Below, piece after piece: positions 8,691-19,184 of a stretch of DNA of 33,998 nucleotides; the first letter of the stretch is position 1; every line of letters starts with the position of its first letter. The DNA lies in assembly GCA_003427395.1 (NCBI GenBank), contig BFEA01000470.1, forward strand, positions 115,229 to 149,226. The letters are read 5' to 3'. The position numbers were made by a program, and so were the translations under genes. A model generated the notes under the pieces. It was not told the origin of the DNA. It searched no databases and saw nothing but the letters and a program-made list of their open reading frames with translations. The DNA comes from Chara braunii. Its lineage: Eukaryota; Streptophyta; Charophyceae; Charales; Characeae.

Positions 8691-9568
8691 ACTCTGCAAT
8701 CTCCGAAAAGACTACGAGAACAAAAAAAGATAAAAATAAAAATGAAAATGAAAACACTTTAGTAGAAAGAAGGAGTCCAAGATTACCCGCTGTTTCCAAT
8801 GCCTGGCCACACTACAATCTCGGGATCGCCACTCTCAAAAGGGAAGACAAAGAAGTTTGGAAGATGAGAGTCTGAACAGTTCGTTCCCAATCGCCCATGC
8901 ATTCTCAGATTGAAGGATAACCAAAAGGGCAGGAGATAGCTTTTGCGAGATCTGGGCTGTCACAGGCAAGCAGGCCTTCAAACTACTCGATAGTGCTCTC
9001 AAAATGCATATCCTGACACCTGCTAGACTTTTGTTTTTTCCTCAGAAACTCATGAGTATGTGTGGCAATGATTAGCTCAAGGGGCACCGAAGAGGTCCAT
9101 TCTTATGTGTGCACTTGATCCGTGACGTTTCCACTTGAATGGATTTGGACCTGAGCCGCAAGGCCCGTTCGACCCAGCACGTCCTGGCTCGTACACGGCC
9201 GTGACTTTCGGAAGTACTGGTGGTTTAATCATTGCATACTGTGGGGCAATGATCGCACACAATGATCGCAGTTGTCAGCAGGTGCTGTTCCCCACGGAAC
9301 GATTGGAGTCACAGCAGAAAAAGAGCAGGCCTGAAACCCAGGGGCTAACCCAGGAAGGCAGGCTGCCTACAAAACCTTCTTTTTTTTTTGCCTACAAACC
9401 TGACTAAGAAAAAGAAATGAAAAATAAGAGCCTCAGGGTGGCATGCTGCAGTCCCAAGTACTGGCCTCGTGGTTGAATGGCAAGAAACAGATCATACGTT
9501 CAAATCTTCCGACATTCGGTAATTTTAGGGACTACCTCCACAGGGGGGAGAAAAGGGGGTGAGAATCC

Positions 9569-9641
9569 AGCGGCCTAGCTCAGTTGGTTAGGCATGCAAG
9601 TGGCATTCAGGAGGTTGTGGGTTCAAGCCCCATGGCCGCCT
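9569..9641 (+). repeat. tRNA-like segment (degenerate tRNA or SINE head)
   Basis: AGCGGCC (9569-9575) can pair six of seven positions with GGCCGCC (9634-9640). TAGCTCAGTTGG resembles a Pol III A box. GTGGGTTCAAGCCCCAT forms a five-pair T arm with a seven-base loop and a B-box-like GGTTCAAGCCC. The anticodon stem (9595-9599 with 9607-9611) does not pair, so this is not a sound tRNA gene. It could be a decayed tRNA or the Pol III promoter head of a SINE. The 80-bp satellite begins 70 bp downstream. Confidence 0.55.
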
Positions 9642-9712
9642 GCGGCGCACTTAGTGTCAACGGACTGTGATAGTCCTCTGGATACCCCTGATCGGTATTA
9701 GCGGGGTCTATN

Positions 9713-10622
9713 TCGTCCAAGCCAAGGGAAATGAGGAACAATTCCAGGCCTTCACTCCTTTCACCACTGCAATACGTTCACATCTTTCACCATCGTCCAA
9801 GCCAAGGGAAAGGAAGTCAAGGGAAAAGAGTGTTAATTTCAGACCTTCAATACTTTCACCACTTCAGTTTGTTCACATCTTTCACCATCGTCCAAGCCAA
9901 GGGAAAAGGGGGACAATTTCAGGTCTTTACTGTTTTCACCACTTCAGTCCATTCACGTTTTTCACCATCGTCAAAGCCAAGGGAAAGGGGGGACAATTTT
10001 ATGCCGTCACTACTTTCACCCCTTTGTCCGTTCACAACTTTCACCACCGTCCAAGCCAATGGAAAAGAGAGGCAATTCCAGACCTTGATTACTTTCACCA
10101 CTTCAGTCCATTCACATCTTTCACCATCGTGATAGCCAAGGGAAAGAATGGGCAATTCCAGACTTCCACTTCTTCACCAGTTCAGTACATTCACATATGT
10201 TATCATCGTGCAAGCCAAGAGAAAGGAGGGATGATTTCAGACATTCACTCCTTTCCCCTTTTCAGTACATTCACATTTTTCACTATCGTCCAAGCCAAGG
10301 GAAAGGAGAGGCAATTTCAGGTCTTCACTACTTTCACTGATTCAGTATGTTCACTTATTTCACCATCGTTCAAGTCAAGGGAAAGGAAGCCAAGGGAAAG
10401 GAGGGGCAATATCAGACCTTCATCACTTTTACCACTTCAGTCCATTCACATCTTTCACCATCGTGCAACCCAAGGGAAATGAGGGGTTATTTCAGACCTT
10501 CACTCGTTTCACCACTTCAGTACGTTCACATCTTTCACCATCGTCCAAGTCAAGGGAAAGGAAGTCAAAGGAAAGGAGGGACAATTTCATACCTTCACTA
10601 TTTTCACCACTTAAGTTCGTCA
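9713..10622 (+). repeat. 80-bp satellite array, forward orientation
   Basis: About eleven head-to-tail units of roughly 80 bp. The consensus passes through CATCGTCCAAGCCAAGGGAA, AGGGGCAATTTCAGACCTTC and ACTTTCACCACTTCAGTCCG, then TTCACATCTTTCAC. Units restart at 9713, 9793, 9888, 9968 and so on. Some units carry an extra 15-bp AAGCCAAGGGAAAGG duplication, making them 95 bp. An unresolved N at 9712 marks the array start. The long frames here arise because the repeat is stop-poor, so they are not genes. The same family fills 31300-32254 and 32779-33998. Confidence 0.93.
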
Positions 10623-10639
10623 AGCCGGGCGTTAGAGGG

Positions 10640-11300
10640 GGAAAGGGATGATTTGAAAGTTGTGAACGAACTGATATGGTGAAATTAATGAAGGTTTGAA
10701 GTAAGCACCCCCGTTAGACGATCTTGAAAGTTGTGAAAAAACTCAAGTTGTGAAATTTGTGAAGGCCTGAAATTAGTCCCCCCCCCCCCTTTGCTCACTG
10801 GACACATTGGACAATGTTGAAAGTTATGAACAAACTGAAGTGGTGAAATTGGTGAAGGCATGAAATTGGTCTCCCCTCCCCCCCCTGCTTGGACGATAGT
10901 GAGAGTTGTGAATGAATCGAAGTGGTGAAATTTGTGAAGGCATGAAATTGTTCCTTGTCTCCTTTCCCACTATGCTTGGGGGATAGTGGAAGTTGTGAAT
11001 TAACTGAAGTTGTGAAATTAGTGAAGTTGCCCCCCCCCCCCCCCCCCTCTTTGCCTGAGGGATAGTGAAAGTTGTGAACGAACTAAAGTGGTGAAATTAG
11101 TGAAGGCATAAAATCCCCCTCCCCACCTCTGTGTGGACGATAGTGAAAGTTATGAACGAACTGAAGTGGTGAAGTTAGTGAAAGTCTGAAATGAACCCCC
11201 CCCTTTTACTTAGACAATGGTGAAAGTTGTGAACGAACTGAAGTAGTAAATTTCGTGAAGGCTTGTACCCCTCCCTTATACTCTCCCCTGGCGCCCTGCT
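10640..11300 (-). repeat. satellite array, inverted orientation with C tracts
   Basis: Seven to eight units of 80-85 bp read GTGAAAGTTGTGAACGAACT, GAAGTGGTGAAATTAGTGAA and GGCATGAAATT, then a C-rich spacer and CTTGGACGAT. This is the reverse complement of the satellite at 9713-10622. The CCCTCCTTTCCCTTGG part has become a variable C tract, up to C18 at 11030-11047. The units are more diverged than in the forward arrays. Confidence 0.85.
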
Positions 11301-11306
11301 TGGCCT

Positions 11307-11344
11307 CTGTCTCTTATACACATCTAGATGTGTATAAGAGACAG
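11307..11344. other. Nextera mate-pair junction adapter (assembly artefact)
   Basis: CTGTCTCTTATACACATCT (11307-11325) is followed immediately by its reverse complement AGATGTGTATAAGAGACAG (11326-11344). Each half is the 19-bp Tn5 mosaic end. The two back to back are exactly the circularisation junction of Nextera mate-pair libraries. The 38 bp are not genomic. Flanking sequences came from two ends of a circularised fragment, so their order and orientation here are unreliable. Confidence 0.97.
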
Positions 11345-11379
11345 CCTCTAGATAGTCTTAGGAGTAGGTAATGGAAGGC

Positions 11380-11405
11380 AAAAAAAAAAAAAGTTGAGAG
11401 AAGAG

Positions 11406-11438
<33 letters not shown>

Positions 11439-11580
11439 AAAAGGGGGTGAGAAACAAACAAAAAAAAAAAGAAAAAAAAAGAAGAAAAAAAAAGGGGGTG
11501 AGGGCAAAAGTATAGGGAACAAAGTAAAACGAGGAAAAAAGAGAAAAAAAGTAAAACCAGGGAAAAAGAGAGAAAGGGGG
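11380..11580 (+). repeat. polypurine (A/G) low-complexity tract
   Basis: About 200 bp almost free of pyrimidines, with A runs of 9-23 broken by GAGAG, GGGGGTGAG and similar. It begins 36 bp after the adapter junction. Long Phe-rich frames on the minus strand are artefacts of composition. Confidence 0.9.
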
Positions 11581-11689
11581 AAATTTCCCAGAAAAGAGAA
11601 CAACAGCCTAACAATGTGTGTTCATGATTGACAATGTGTTTTTCACTACATTATTTTTTTGGGGGTAACTAGGGCGCAGTCACGATTGC

Positions 11690-11852
11690 AGTTTTCAATC
11701 CAGTTCAGGCATCCCTCAAATACAACACATCCCCACCCGACCCTAAAGCTGGGTTGTATACATTCATGATTTTCCTCGGTGCGACGCAACATTTGTGAAA
11801 TAGTGACTGAAACGCATTTTCAAGCTGAAACCGTGGCAGCGCCCTAGTTTCC
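11690..11852 (+). repeat. dispersed 160-bp repeat, copy B
   Basis: Second copy of the element at 8150-8312, in the same orientation. It has AATACAACACATCCCCACCC, AAAGCTGGGTTG, ATGATTTTCCTCGG, GTGACTGAAACGCA and CGCCCTAGTTTCCCCC, and ends at a T10 run. I see no gene in 11853-12289. Confidence 0.65.
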
Positions 11853-12289
11853 CCCTTTTTTTTTTTCATCCACCGAACTTTGTTTCAAAGTGGGCCCAGC
11901 ACCGAAGGGTCCCCTTTTTTCCGACACGCAATTTTGCCCATCCCTCACACTCCAACCGTCGCAGGGACAAGGTCTACGGGGTGCCCGCCTCTCATATTAG
12001 CCCGGCTGGCTGGGGCCATCTTAATCGGCGAGCGCAGGACGGACGAAATGGATACTGCTAGCAGCCAAGGGAGCCTAGCACACTCTTTTGAGAAGCAGGG
12101 GGCCTGCTACATACACACACCCTACTATACTGCATGGCAAAGTGTGAGGACTGAACCCCACTGTCAAAACAAAATGGTCATGCTAAAATCTGATCACGGC
12201 GGTTATAAGGAATTCCGTAATACGAGATCGCCAGGCCAATGGGCCGTGGTGATGGGCTGGTATTATGAAATCAAAATGAAAAAGGTGCC

Positions 12290-12357
12290 CAACTGAGCAC
12301 GTGCTACTCCCCACGAATAGATTGGAGCTTTGTTCCCATTAAAAAAAAAAAAAAAAA
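12290..12357 (+). repeat. dispersed motif with A17 tail, copy 3
   Basis: GAGCACGTGCTACTCCCCAC then GAATAGATTGGAGC matches the 3' half of copies 1 and 2. It is followed within 15 bp by A17 (12341-12357). The A tail supports a retroposed, SINE-like origin. Confidence 0.5.
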
Positions 12358-12499
12358 GAGGGAAGCAGCTGCGGTAACGGGATGTTCCTGGTTCAAAGTT
12401 TGACCAGACACGCCGGCACTTGAACCACCAGTATTCCCATGGACCCCGAAAGATGTGCAACTACACGCCCCTCAATTTCAACGAGCCCATGATTTTCTT

Positions 12500-12595
12500 T
12501 CTTTCTTTTTTTTTTTTTTTAACTGAAATCGGGTCCAGCATCCCTGTACAATGATGTAATGCGTATAAGCTGGAAAACAGGTCCAGCGTCCCTTT
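12500..12595 (-). repeat. two minus-strand copies of the dispersed motif core
   Basis: The minus strand reads GGGACGCTGGACCTGTTTTC (about 12592-12572) and GGGATGCTGGACCCGATTTC (about 12544-12525). Both equal the 5' core of the motif at 616. A T tract (12506-12520), which is an A tail on the minus strand, follows the second one. This is consistent with two nested or tandem retroposed copies. Confidence 0.5.
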
Positions 12596-12773
12596 ACAAT
12601 GATGCGTGTACCGGAGACGGAGAGGATAGTGGTCAGGGGAGAGCAGGTTAACCGAGCACCCATTTTTCAGGGCCATTTATAAGAAAACCAGACAGTCATT
12701 TTAACAACACTTCACACAAAACCCTAATTTCAGAAATTTCAGGCCTGAAAACCAGATGCCCCGTTAACCTCTT

Positions 12774-13820
12774 GTGGGTCAGGGAGGATCTCACAAGGCC
12801 ACACCGCCAGAGGCTTCAGCTAGGATTTTGGAATGGCAACCAAGCCCACCTCCTGGTGGTCCCTCAGGGGTTCGGAGAAGGGTGACTGAAATCATCCACG
12901 ATGACGACGATGAAAATCAGTCACAATCAGATGACAACCGTCACTTGGAGACGCCCCCGAAAAAACTGCGTGACGTAGTGAGGCTACAAGAAGACGACAG
13001 TGCTCCAGTAGTCATGCCCCCAGGGGTGGTCATCTTCCCAATCAAACGGGAAAAGGTGGGAAGTCAGTGGCTGTTACGCCTCGGTCCTCTGGTGGACACC
13101 GCCCGCCAGTCCCCACAACTGAGATCCGCCCAAACCCCGATGAATCTGACGGTAGAAGGTTGGAGGGGCAACCCATCCACGACTGTAATTCTCAAGCGAT
13201 TGAAATACTGCGTTAGGGAAACTAACGTAATAGATGTGTTGGGGGTAGTGCTCCCTGAGACACACACATTTCCCAAAGATATAATTCCAGTCCTGCTAGT
13301 GCTGGATCCCAAATATGGAACCAGCAAAACTGGGTCGGACTTCAGGTGGTTTAATCACCATCAACTGATGGACCTTCCCACAACAAGGTTCGTGACTAAC
13401 TATGCCTGGATAGTGAGCAGAGTCCTGATCTTCATGCAGGCCTTCTCGGAAGATAATATTCTTGAAGAACACAACCAGTGGGATGACCCACAGACTGTAC
13501 TCCCCATCAAGGTGATACCCTGAAGGGCTGGAAACCAGGAAGTAAGGAGAGAAGTGATGGACCCATTCCTACCGAATGACGTGCCAGCAAGCAGCATTAC
13601 ACAATTTACTGCTGGGGCCCTCCGACTCACGGATCATCCAGTAGGGAAGCCTCCTGACTCTCCCCCCCAGCTAAGGACCCCAACGGGGGGTCCCGAGCAA
13701 TCAGTCTGTCACCCCCAAACCACCCTTCCCCCCCCCCTCCCCCGCCCGTCAGTGTTCGTCGTGGCCACCCCAATGGGCCATCAAACTAGCCCAGGCAGAC
13801 ATAGACATTCGCTCCCTTAA
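12774..13820 (+). pseudogene. LINE ORF1-like frame
   Basis: One frame runs from about 12774 to 13820 with a single internal TGA at 13521-13523, giving about 249 and 98 codons. No ATG lies at its start (first ATG 13014), so the true 5' end is lost or upstream. The N-terminal part is acidic (HDDDDENQSQSDD). The middle is a well-formed mixed sequence (GWRGNPSTTVILKRLKYC, FPKDIIPVLLVLDPKYG). The region after the TGA is Pro-rich. No CCHC knuckle or RRM is evident. Its position directly before the endonuclease, which it overlaps slightly, is the reason for calling it ORF1; an RNA-binding role would be inference. Alternatively it is an unrelated gene captured by or next to the LINE. Confidence 0.5.
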
Positions 13821-16678
13821 TGTCAATGGACTTATTCAAGCGTCAACAGAGAAAAATAAAACGATTTTGAATATGATCAAATGTCCGGCAACAGGGTGGC
13901 CAGATGCAATCCGCATACAAGAAACACACCTTCAGGACACCCCCTCACACAACGCAAAAGGGAAATCTATATGGTCATATGTATCCTGCTCGGCACCTGC
14001 CAGAGACGGGGCATCCTCAGGGATTGCAATCTGGCTGAGCCTCCCCCCTTCATCAAAACCGAAGCCTAAAAGCATGGACAAAGATGAACTGCACGGAAGG
14101 TGAATATGCCTTAAAGTGGCTTTTGAAGAAGAAAACTTTTACCTGACTAATATCTACGCACCCACTAGTAGGGTATAATTTTTGGCATCTCTTCAACAAC
14201 ACATGCCAGACGATACCTCACACATCCTGGTGGGGGACTTTAACACCACACTCGACCCAACTCCGGATCGTAGGTCCCCCTCCCAGATACAGGTCCATGG
14301 AGATCAGCAGCAAACCGGAGCGGAAACCGGACGTGCTCATGCTCAGGCAACTCATGGCGGATCGAGAATTGGAGGATATGTACAGACTGTTGCACCCCTC
14401 CCTACGTGCTTACACTTGCATGTCATCCAGAGGCGAACGAAGTCTGTCCAACTCACGTATAAACCTCACACTGGTATCAAAGGACCTGGTCGGTCTCGTT
14501 ATAACAGCTGAAATAACAACCATCAGCCAATGCAAGCCCTTTGACCACCGTATGATCACACTTGACCTATCTTGGCACAACCACATCCAGAGGGGGTCGG
14601 GGTTCTTTAAACTAAATACGTCATTGCTTCCCCTGGCAAAATACAAAGACACCATTACCATGTTATGGGAATATTGGCAAACCCAAAAACCGGTATCAGG
14701 GGACAGAGTGAAATGGTTCAATGTTGGGGTGACACAAATGAGAGAAAGATGCAAGAAGTTCTCCATACAACACGTGAGGGACCGTAAAGCTCTCCTTGAA
14801 AAAATGATGAAGCACCTTGAAGAGTGGGATGAGCAACTCATGGACAATTCCCAGCATGGCGCCACATTTGACGGACTGCAAGAGGCTAGAGATCACCTTC
14901 AAGCCTATATTGAACAACAAACACACGCATGGAGGTTACTAGCCATGATAAAACGAAAGCACACGGAAGGCACAATGATAAAGGACTTCTTCAACAAAGC
15001 GAAAGCCAGAGCGAGAGCCAACACTGTCCCCTTACTCAGATACCCACTAGATGACACAACCTTGCCAATAAACAATATTTCATAACCGATTATATTGCCC
15101 AATATTACTGGAACCTTTTTACTTCCCAAACACCAACCAAGCCTGCTGAAGAAGTACGTCAGGCAAGGGAAAAATTGTTGGCAGCGGTCCATACACGTCT
15201 CACAGACACTCAAAAGAACGATCTGGACATCCCCTTTACTTAACAAAAGGTATGGGAGGCGTTGAGAGACATGAATGACGAAAAAACTCCGGGTATCGAC
15301 TCATTCTCAAAGAGTTATGGATACAATTATGGGACCTCCTTAAGGATGACCTGATGGAATACATTTTGGTTGTCCAGAAAGTAGGCACCTTTGAGGGCGT
15401 GATTGGACAGGAGGTGACCACACTCCTCTATAAAAAAGACGACAAGGAGAGCATGAAAAATTACAAACTCATAACACTCCTCCTAGTTCCATATAAAATG
15501 GTGGCAAAGGCAACGACTAATAGATTGTTGCCTCACATGAATGTGTTAATCCACCCTGACCAATCGGGCTTCATGCCCAATCGTAATATTCAGGATAATG
15601 TGCTTATGGTTAATCATCAATTACACGTGCCAACGAAAGACCCAAGCAGCTATCATGTTTATTGATTTTGAGAAAGCCTATGATCATGTTGATTGTAACT
15701 TTCTAGATATGTGTTTGGTCAAGATGAATTTTGGTCAGAATTTTTGCCACTGGGTACAAATTCTTCATAGGACGCCCACCACCAACATCGTGCTTAACGA
15801 CCATCTTTCATCACCAATACACCTTCAAAGATCAGTGTGTCAGGGTGATCCTATCGCACCTCTGTTGTTTGTGATCGTGATGGAAGCGCTGACCTCGGCC
15901 ATCAGAGTCCACCCCAACATCAGCAAAGTGCCTATTCCGAAAATTTCAGACCACCTTATCCCAGTGACATCGTTGTTCGCAGATGACCTCACTGTCCTCA
16001 TCAAAGCAGATGAGAACAGTGTGCGCGCCCTCTCACAGGTCATACATCTCTTCTCGCTGGCAGCAGACATAAAAGTCAACTGGGGGGCAAAAACGGAAGG
16101 ATGGCCACAGTCTCCACCCTTAAGGTGATCCCCCGCCGCAAGAACCAGCAGTGGCCTGGGCACGTAAGGAAGACGCCATCAGGATCTTGAGGGTGAGGTT
16201 AATAGCACTTGGTCCCCCACAAGACTATGGAAACATACTAGTCAACATAGCAATAGAACGACTAACGAAATGAGAGGGGTTGCATACCTCAATAGTAGAA
16301 AGGGTTTTAACAATAAACAATGCGATCCTAGCAGCCATCCGGTACAAACTAGCAGTCTGGTCACTCGAGAAGCAACAATATGTCAAACTTAGGAAAGCAT
16401 TAACAGTATTCCTCTGGAAGAACAGCGCCAAAGTTGAGGGTTGCATCTCAAGGGTAAGATGGGATGTCCTCACGCAGCCAAGAACTAAAGGAGGCTTAGA
16501 GATATTGGATCCAGAGAGAGAAAGTGGAACATTGATCTTTAAAGTGGTGGTCAGACTATTGATAGGAAATGATGTCCCTTGGAGCCAACTAGCCTGCCTT
16601 CAGATTGCCTCCCTGACATCGGAAGCATTAACGGTCAATAGGTTGCACCCCTTCCAGTGGCTGACGAATAGAGACTGA
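13795..16678 (+). pseudogene. LINE ORF2: APE endonuclease and reverse transcriptase
   Basis: The endonuclease motifs appear in order: LNVNGL (13816-13833), QETHL (13918-13932), NIYAP, VGDFN (14230-14244), and DHRMI (14543-14557). This enzyme nicks target DNA to prime reverse transcription. A helical linker follows (14560-15080). The RT blocks are DMNDEKTPGIDSF (about 15270), SGFMPNRNIQDN (15565-15600), DFEKAYDHVD (15664-15693), CQGDPIAPLLF and FADDLTVL (15976-15999). Both catalytic Asp of the FADD box are kept. The thumb region ends LHPFQWLTNRD. Breaks: TGA 14101, TAA near 14174, a frameshift at about 14290, another near 15070, TAA 15241, frameshifts near 15308, 15640 and 16100, and TGA near 16271. 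It is clearly dead as it stands. Domain order and FADD place it in the L1-like clade. Confidence 0.9.
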
Positions 16679-16689
16679 ACTCTACCCTC

Positions 16690-17154
16690 ACCCCCCCAAC
16701 AGAAACGGTTATCGGGTAGCTGAAAATTCAGAAATGATAATTCTGAAGTGAGAGTTTTGGGTAGTCTGAAAATCCTGAATGGTCCTGAAGTGGTGAAATG
16801 TCCGAATACCCTGAAAGCCATCTGTTTAGGCAGGCTGCATCCCGAAGTGGTGAAGGTGTCCTGAAGTGGTCAAGTGAGAGTTTTTGACAGTCTGAAAATC
16901 CTGCATGGTCCTGAAGTGATGAAAGGTCCGAAGACCATGAAAACCATCCTTCACCACTTGAGGATGCAGTCTGCCTAAACAGGTGGTTTTCAAGGTCTTC
17001 GGAACTTTCACCACTTCAGGACCATTCAGGATTTTCAGACCTGAATGGTCATGAAGTGGTGAAAAGTTCGAAGACCCTGAAAACCACTTGTTTAGGTAGG
17101 CTGCATCCTGAAGTGGTGAAGGGTGTCCTGAAGTAGTGATGAAAAATACGATTA
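16690..17154. repeat. repeat insertion inside LINE ORF2
   Basis: LINE homology stops after 16678 and resumes at about 17155. Between them, TCTGAAAATCCTG, GGTCCTGAAGTGGTGAAA and GGCAGGCTGCATCC recur as direct copies (about 16760, 16890, 17040). One segment (about 16955-17040) is inverted relative to the others, so part of it folds back. It shares the GAAGTGGTGAAA word with the 80-bp satellite but is otherwise distinct. No target duplication was resolved. Confidence 0.7.
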
Positions 17155-18651
17155 TTGTTAACCTTCTCTCACATGCTTAAGCTTTGGAGAAAGCGAGGGC
17201 CGCGACAAAAACAACCCCCTAATAAATGGCAAGATATTTCGAGGCAACCCCTGTTTGGTAACCCATGCGTCCTCGATGAAAATGGTAACCTCTTTAGCCT
17301 AAAAAACAACTCTTCATTGCTCACATGGGCTAAAAGGGGAATTTATACAGTAGGGGACTTGTGGAACCCACACTCAAATGATTGGGCAACGACTGAACAG
17401 CTGCAACGCAGGCTTAAGCATGCCAAGAATGTGGGAGACAGGAAGAACATGTTGAAGGAAGCACTCCCCCTTGCATGGCGTCTCACCATCCAAACTGACC
17501 CCTTGGTAGGGAAGGACGATTGGATTGTCAAATTTACAGATTTGCCCCATTCGCTCACAATGTTTTGAGTATGCAGTAACGACAACGGTCAATGCTCGCT
17601 AGAAGCATATGACCTTCAAATGTCGGGGGTCAGATTCTCCAAACTCAGTGGAAATGACAACCTTAATGGGATTGAAAACTGGGGGGGGCAGATGCATGTA
17701 CGGGTTGTTGGGGGTCCACAAGAGGGATTGTTTGTGTTTGAACCCACGACTCTGGTAGCCAAACTCCCTTTCGACCCGACTGAGTGGGAATGGCCTGGCC
17801 CAAAACCCATGCACATACGGGACTACACAGTCAAGGGAGGGTACATAGCCTCAAGGACCGCCCCTGTGATTGAACAAACACTATCCACCAGATGGACGCG
17901 CGACTCGTCCTTTGACTCACATATGATAGATGATCTGCCTTGGGCGCAGAACGCCAGGATTATGCCCACGAATCTGAGAGCCCTTCGATGACAAATCATT
18001 CACCACTGCTTGCCCACTCCCGATTCGCTGGTATTTCAAACAGACCTGGAACAAAAAGGTTTGCTATCACCTATATGTGCCTACTGTGGCAGAGCAACGC
18101 CGCCGGCCAGGGCGATTTTGGAGCATTGTCTATTGACCTGCCCCATGGTCACCCAATTATGGCAGTGGTGGGATGCAGCCTTACGATCCCTCACAGGGGA
18201 GCATATCCCATGGGACCTGGGGCTGCTACTGCTTGGAAAAACGCAGCACCTAATGACGCAGAGGACCCCTTCACAACTCATCTCTTCTCTTACACAAGAT
18301 TGCAAATGTTCATGCTGGCCTGGAGAGCCAGATGCCCATTCAAAAGAAGAGACCACCAATTCAGTCTGCAGCAAGCCCAACAAGTCTTGGAAGATGAAAT
18401 CAGGTCTCATACGCAAGAAGCGTGAAAGATATTCATTTGAAACTATAGGGAGGAGAAAGATCCCAACGTTCAGGAAACACTTAAGACCACCTTTCGTCTG
18501 TTGTGGCAGGATCCACACCAAAAATTTTCTGAACTTGACAACGATCTTAACATTTGCTGGAAGCAGTGGAGGGTCACTGAGCCCTTATGGCAAACGAGAC
18601 CCAACCACTGCTTCTAGGTCCCCTTCTTGCATCCTAACTTTGTGTTGGTAA
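17155..18651 (+). pseudogene. LINE ORF2 C-terminal region with zinc finger
   Basis: This continues the LINE polyprotein after the insertion. 17155-17568 reads FSHMLKLWRKRG, RQPLFGNP and ITWAKRGI-type blocks typical of the region after L1 RTs. After a frameshift, a frame from 17620 runs to about 18651 with only one stop, TGA at 17989-17991. The zinc-binding segment PICAYCGRA...LEHCLLTC (18073-18141) shows the CxxC and HxxxC ligands of the RT-associated zinc finger. The fragment at 4285-4860 is a paralogue of 18025-18360. Frame quality drops after about 18300, where the 161-codon frame from 17940 follows the paralogue better, marking another frameshift. Confidence 0.8.
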
Positions 18652-19184
18652 CATGATACAGCCCTTCTCCGGCCCCCTTCAGCAAAAGGTCAGACGCTTA
18701 TGGAGATTCCCCATTTTTATGGCTCCGACCCCTCTCTGCCTTGACTCCCCCTTCCTCCGCCCCTTCCCTCCCTCAATCTCCTTCTCTCCCCCGTTGCCCC
18801 AATCCCTTTACCTCCTCCCCCCACCCCCCACCCCTTTCTCAGACAAACTCAAGGGAGGCAGGGCCATGAAGGGGAGGCAGAGCCAAGAAGTGGAGCAATT
18901 GCAAACAACATAAGCGCTACCAAGGAACACACAAAATGCGACTTCATAACGGTTCGACAGTCATCTATGACACAAGGATACTCGAAGGGGGGAGAGGTGC
19001 ATTTCAAAATGTGTTGCCACGACATTCCCCATCCTAGGTGTAAATAGCAAGGAGGATCATCCTCTCAAGGGTATTCAGGGGCTACATCATGACGTTCAAC
19101 AGATTGGCAGGGGCTACAACATCGTGATGTTGAGCAGATGTTGAGCAAAATGGATTGAATGACAATCCTTTTGTCTCCTACAAC

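Larger units (their letters stand above)
12710..18913 (+). mobile_element. L1-type LINE, degenerate, near full length
   Basis: A non-LTR retrotransposon in the order ORF1-like frame, APE endonuclease, reverse transcriptase, C-terminal zinc finger, pyrimidine-rich 3' region (18720-18840). The 5' part (AAACCCTAATTTCAG and GTTAACC-CTTGTG, 12717-12775) has a counterpart at 25912-25985. The 3' and RT parts have counterparts at 4285-4860 and 26085-26275, so this family is multicopy here. Numerous stops and frameshifts plus a 465-bp insertion make it non-autonomous. I could not find a terminal A tail or target duplication, so both borders are approximate. Confidence 0.85.

Noticed and set aside
9667-10682. 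Long plus-strand frames (111-271 codons) across the first satellite array
   Set aside because: The 80-bp period is not a multiple of three, so the frame cycles through the same repeat in different phases. The frames are open only because the unit is stop-poor.
11348-11614. Phe-rich minus-strand frames resembling membrane proteins
   Set aside because: They are the translation of an A/G-only tract.
12717-12731. Telomere-type AAACCCTAA words here and at 25913
   Set aside because: Only single units occur, inside a segment shared by LINE copies. There is no tandem telomere array.
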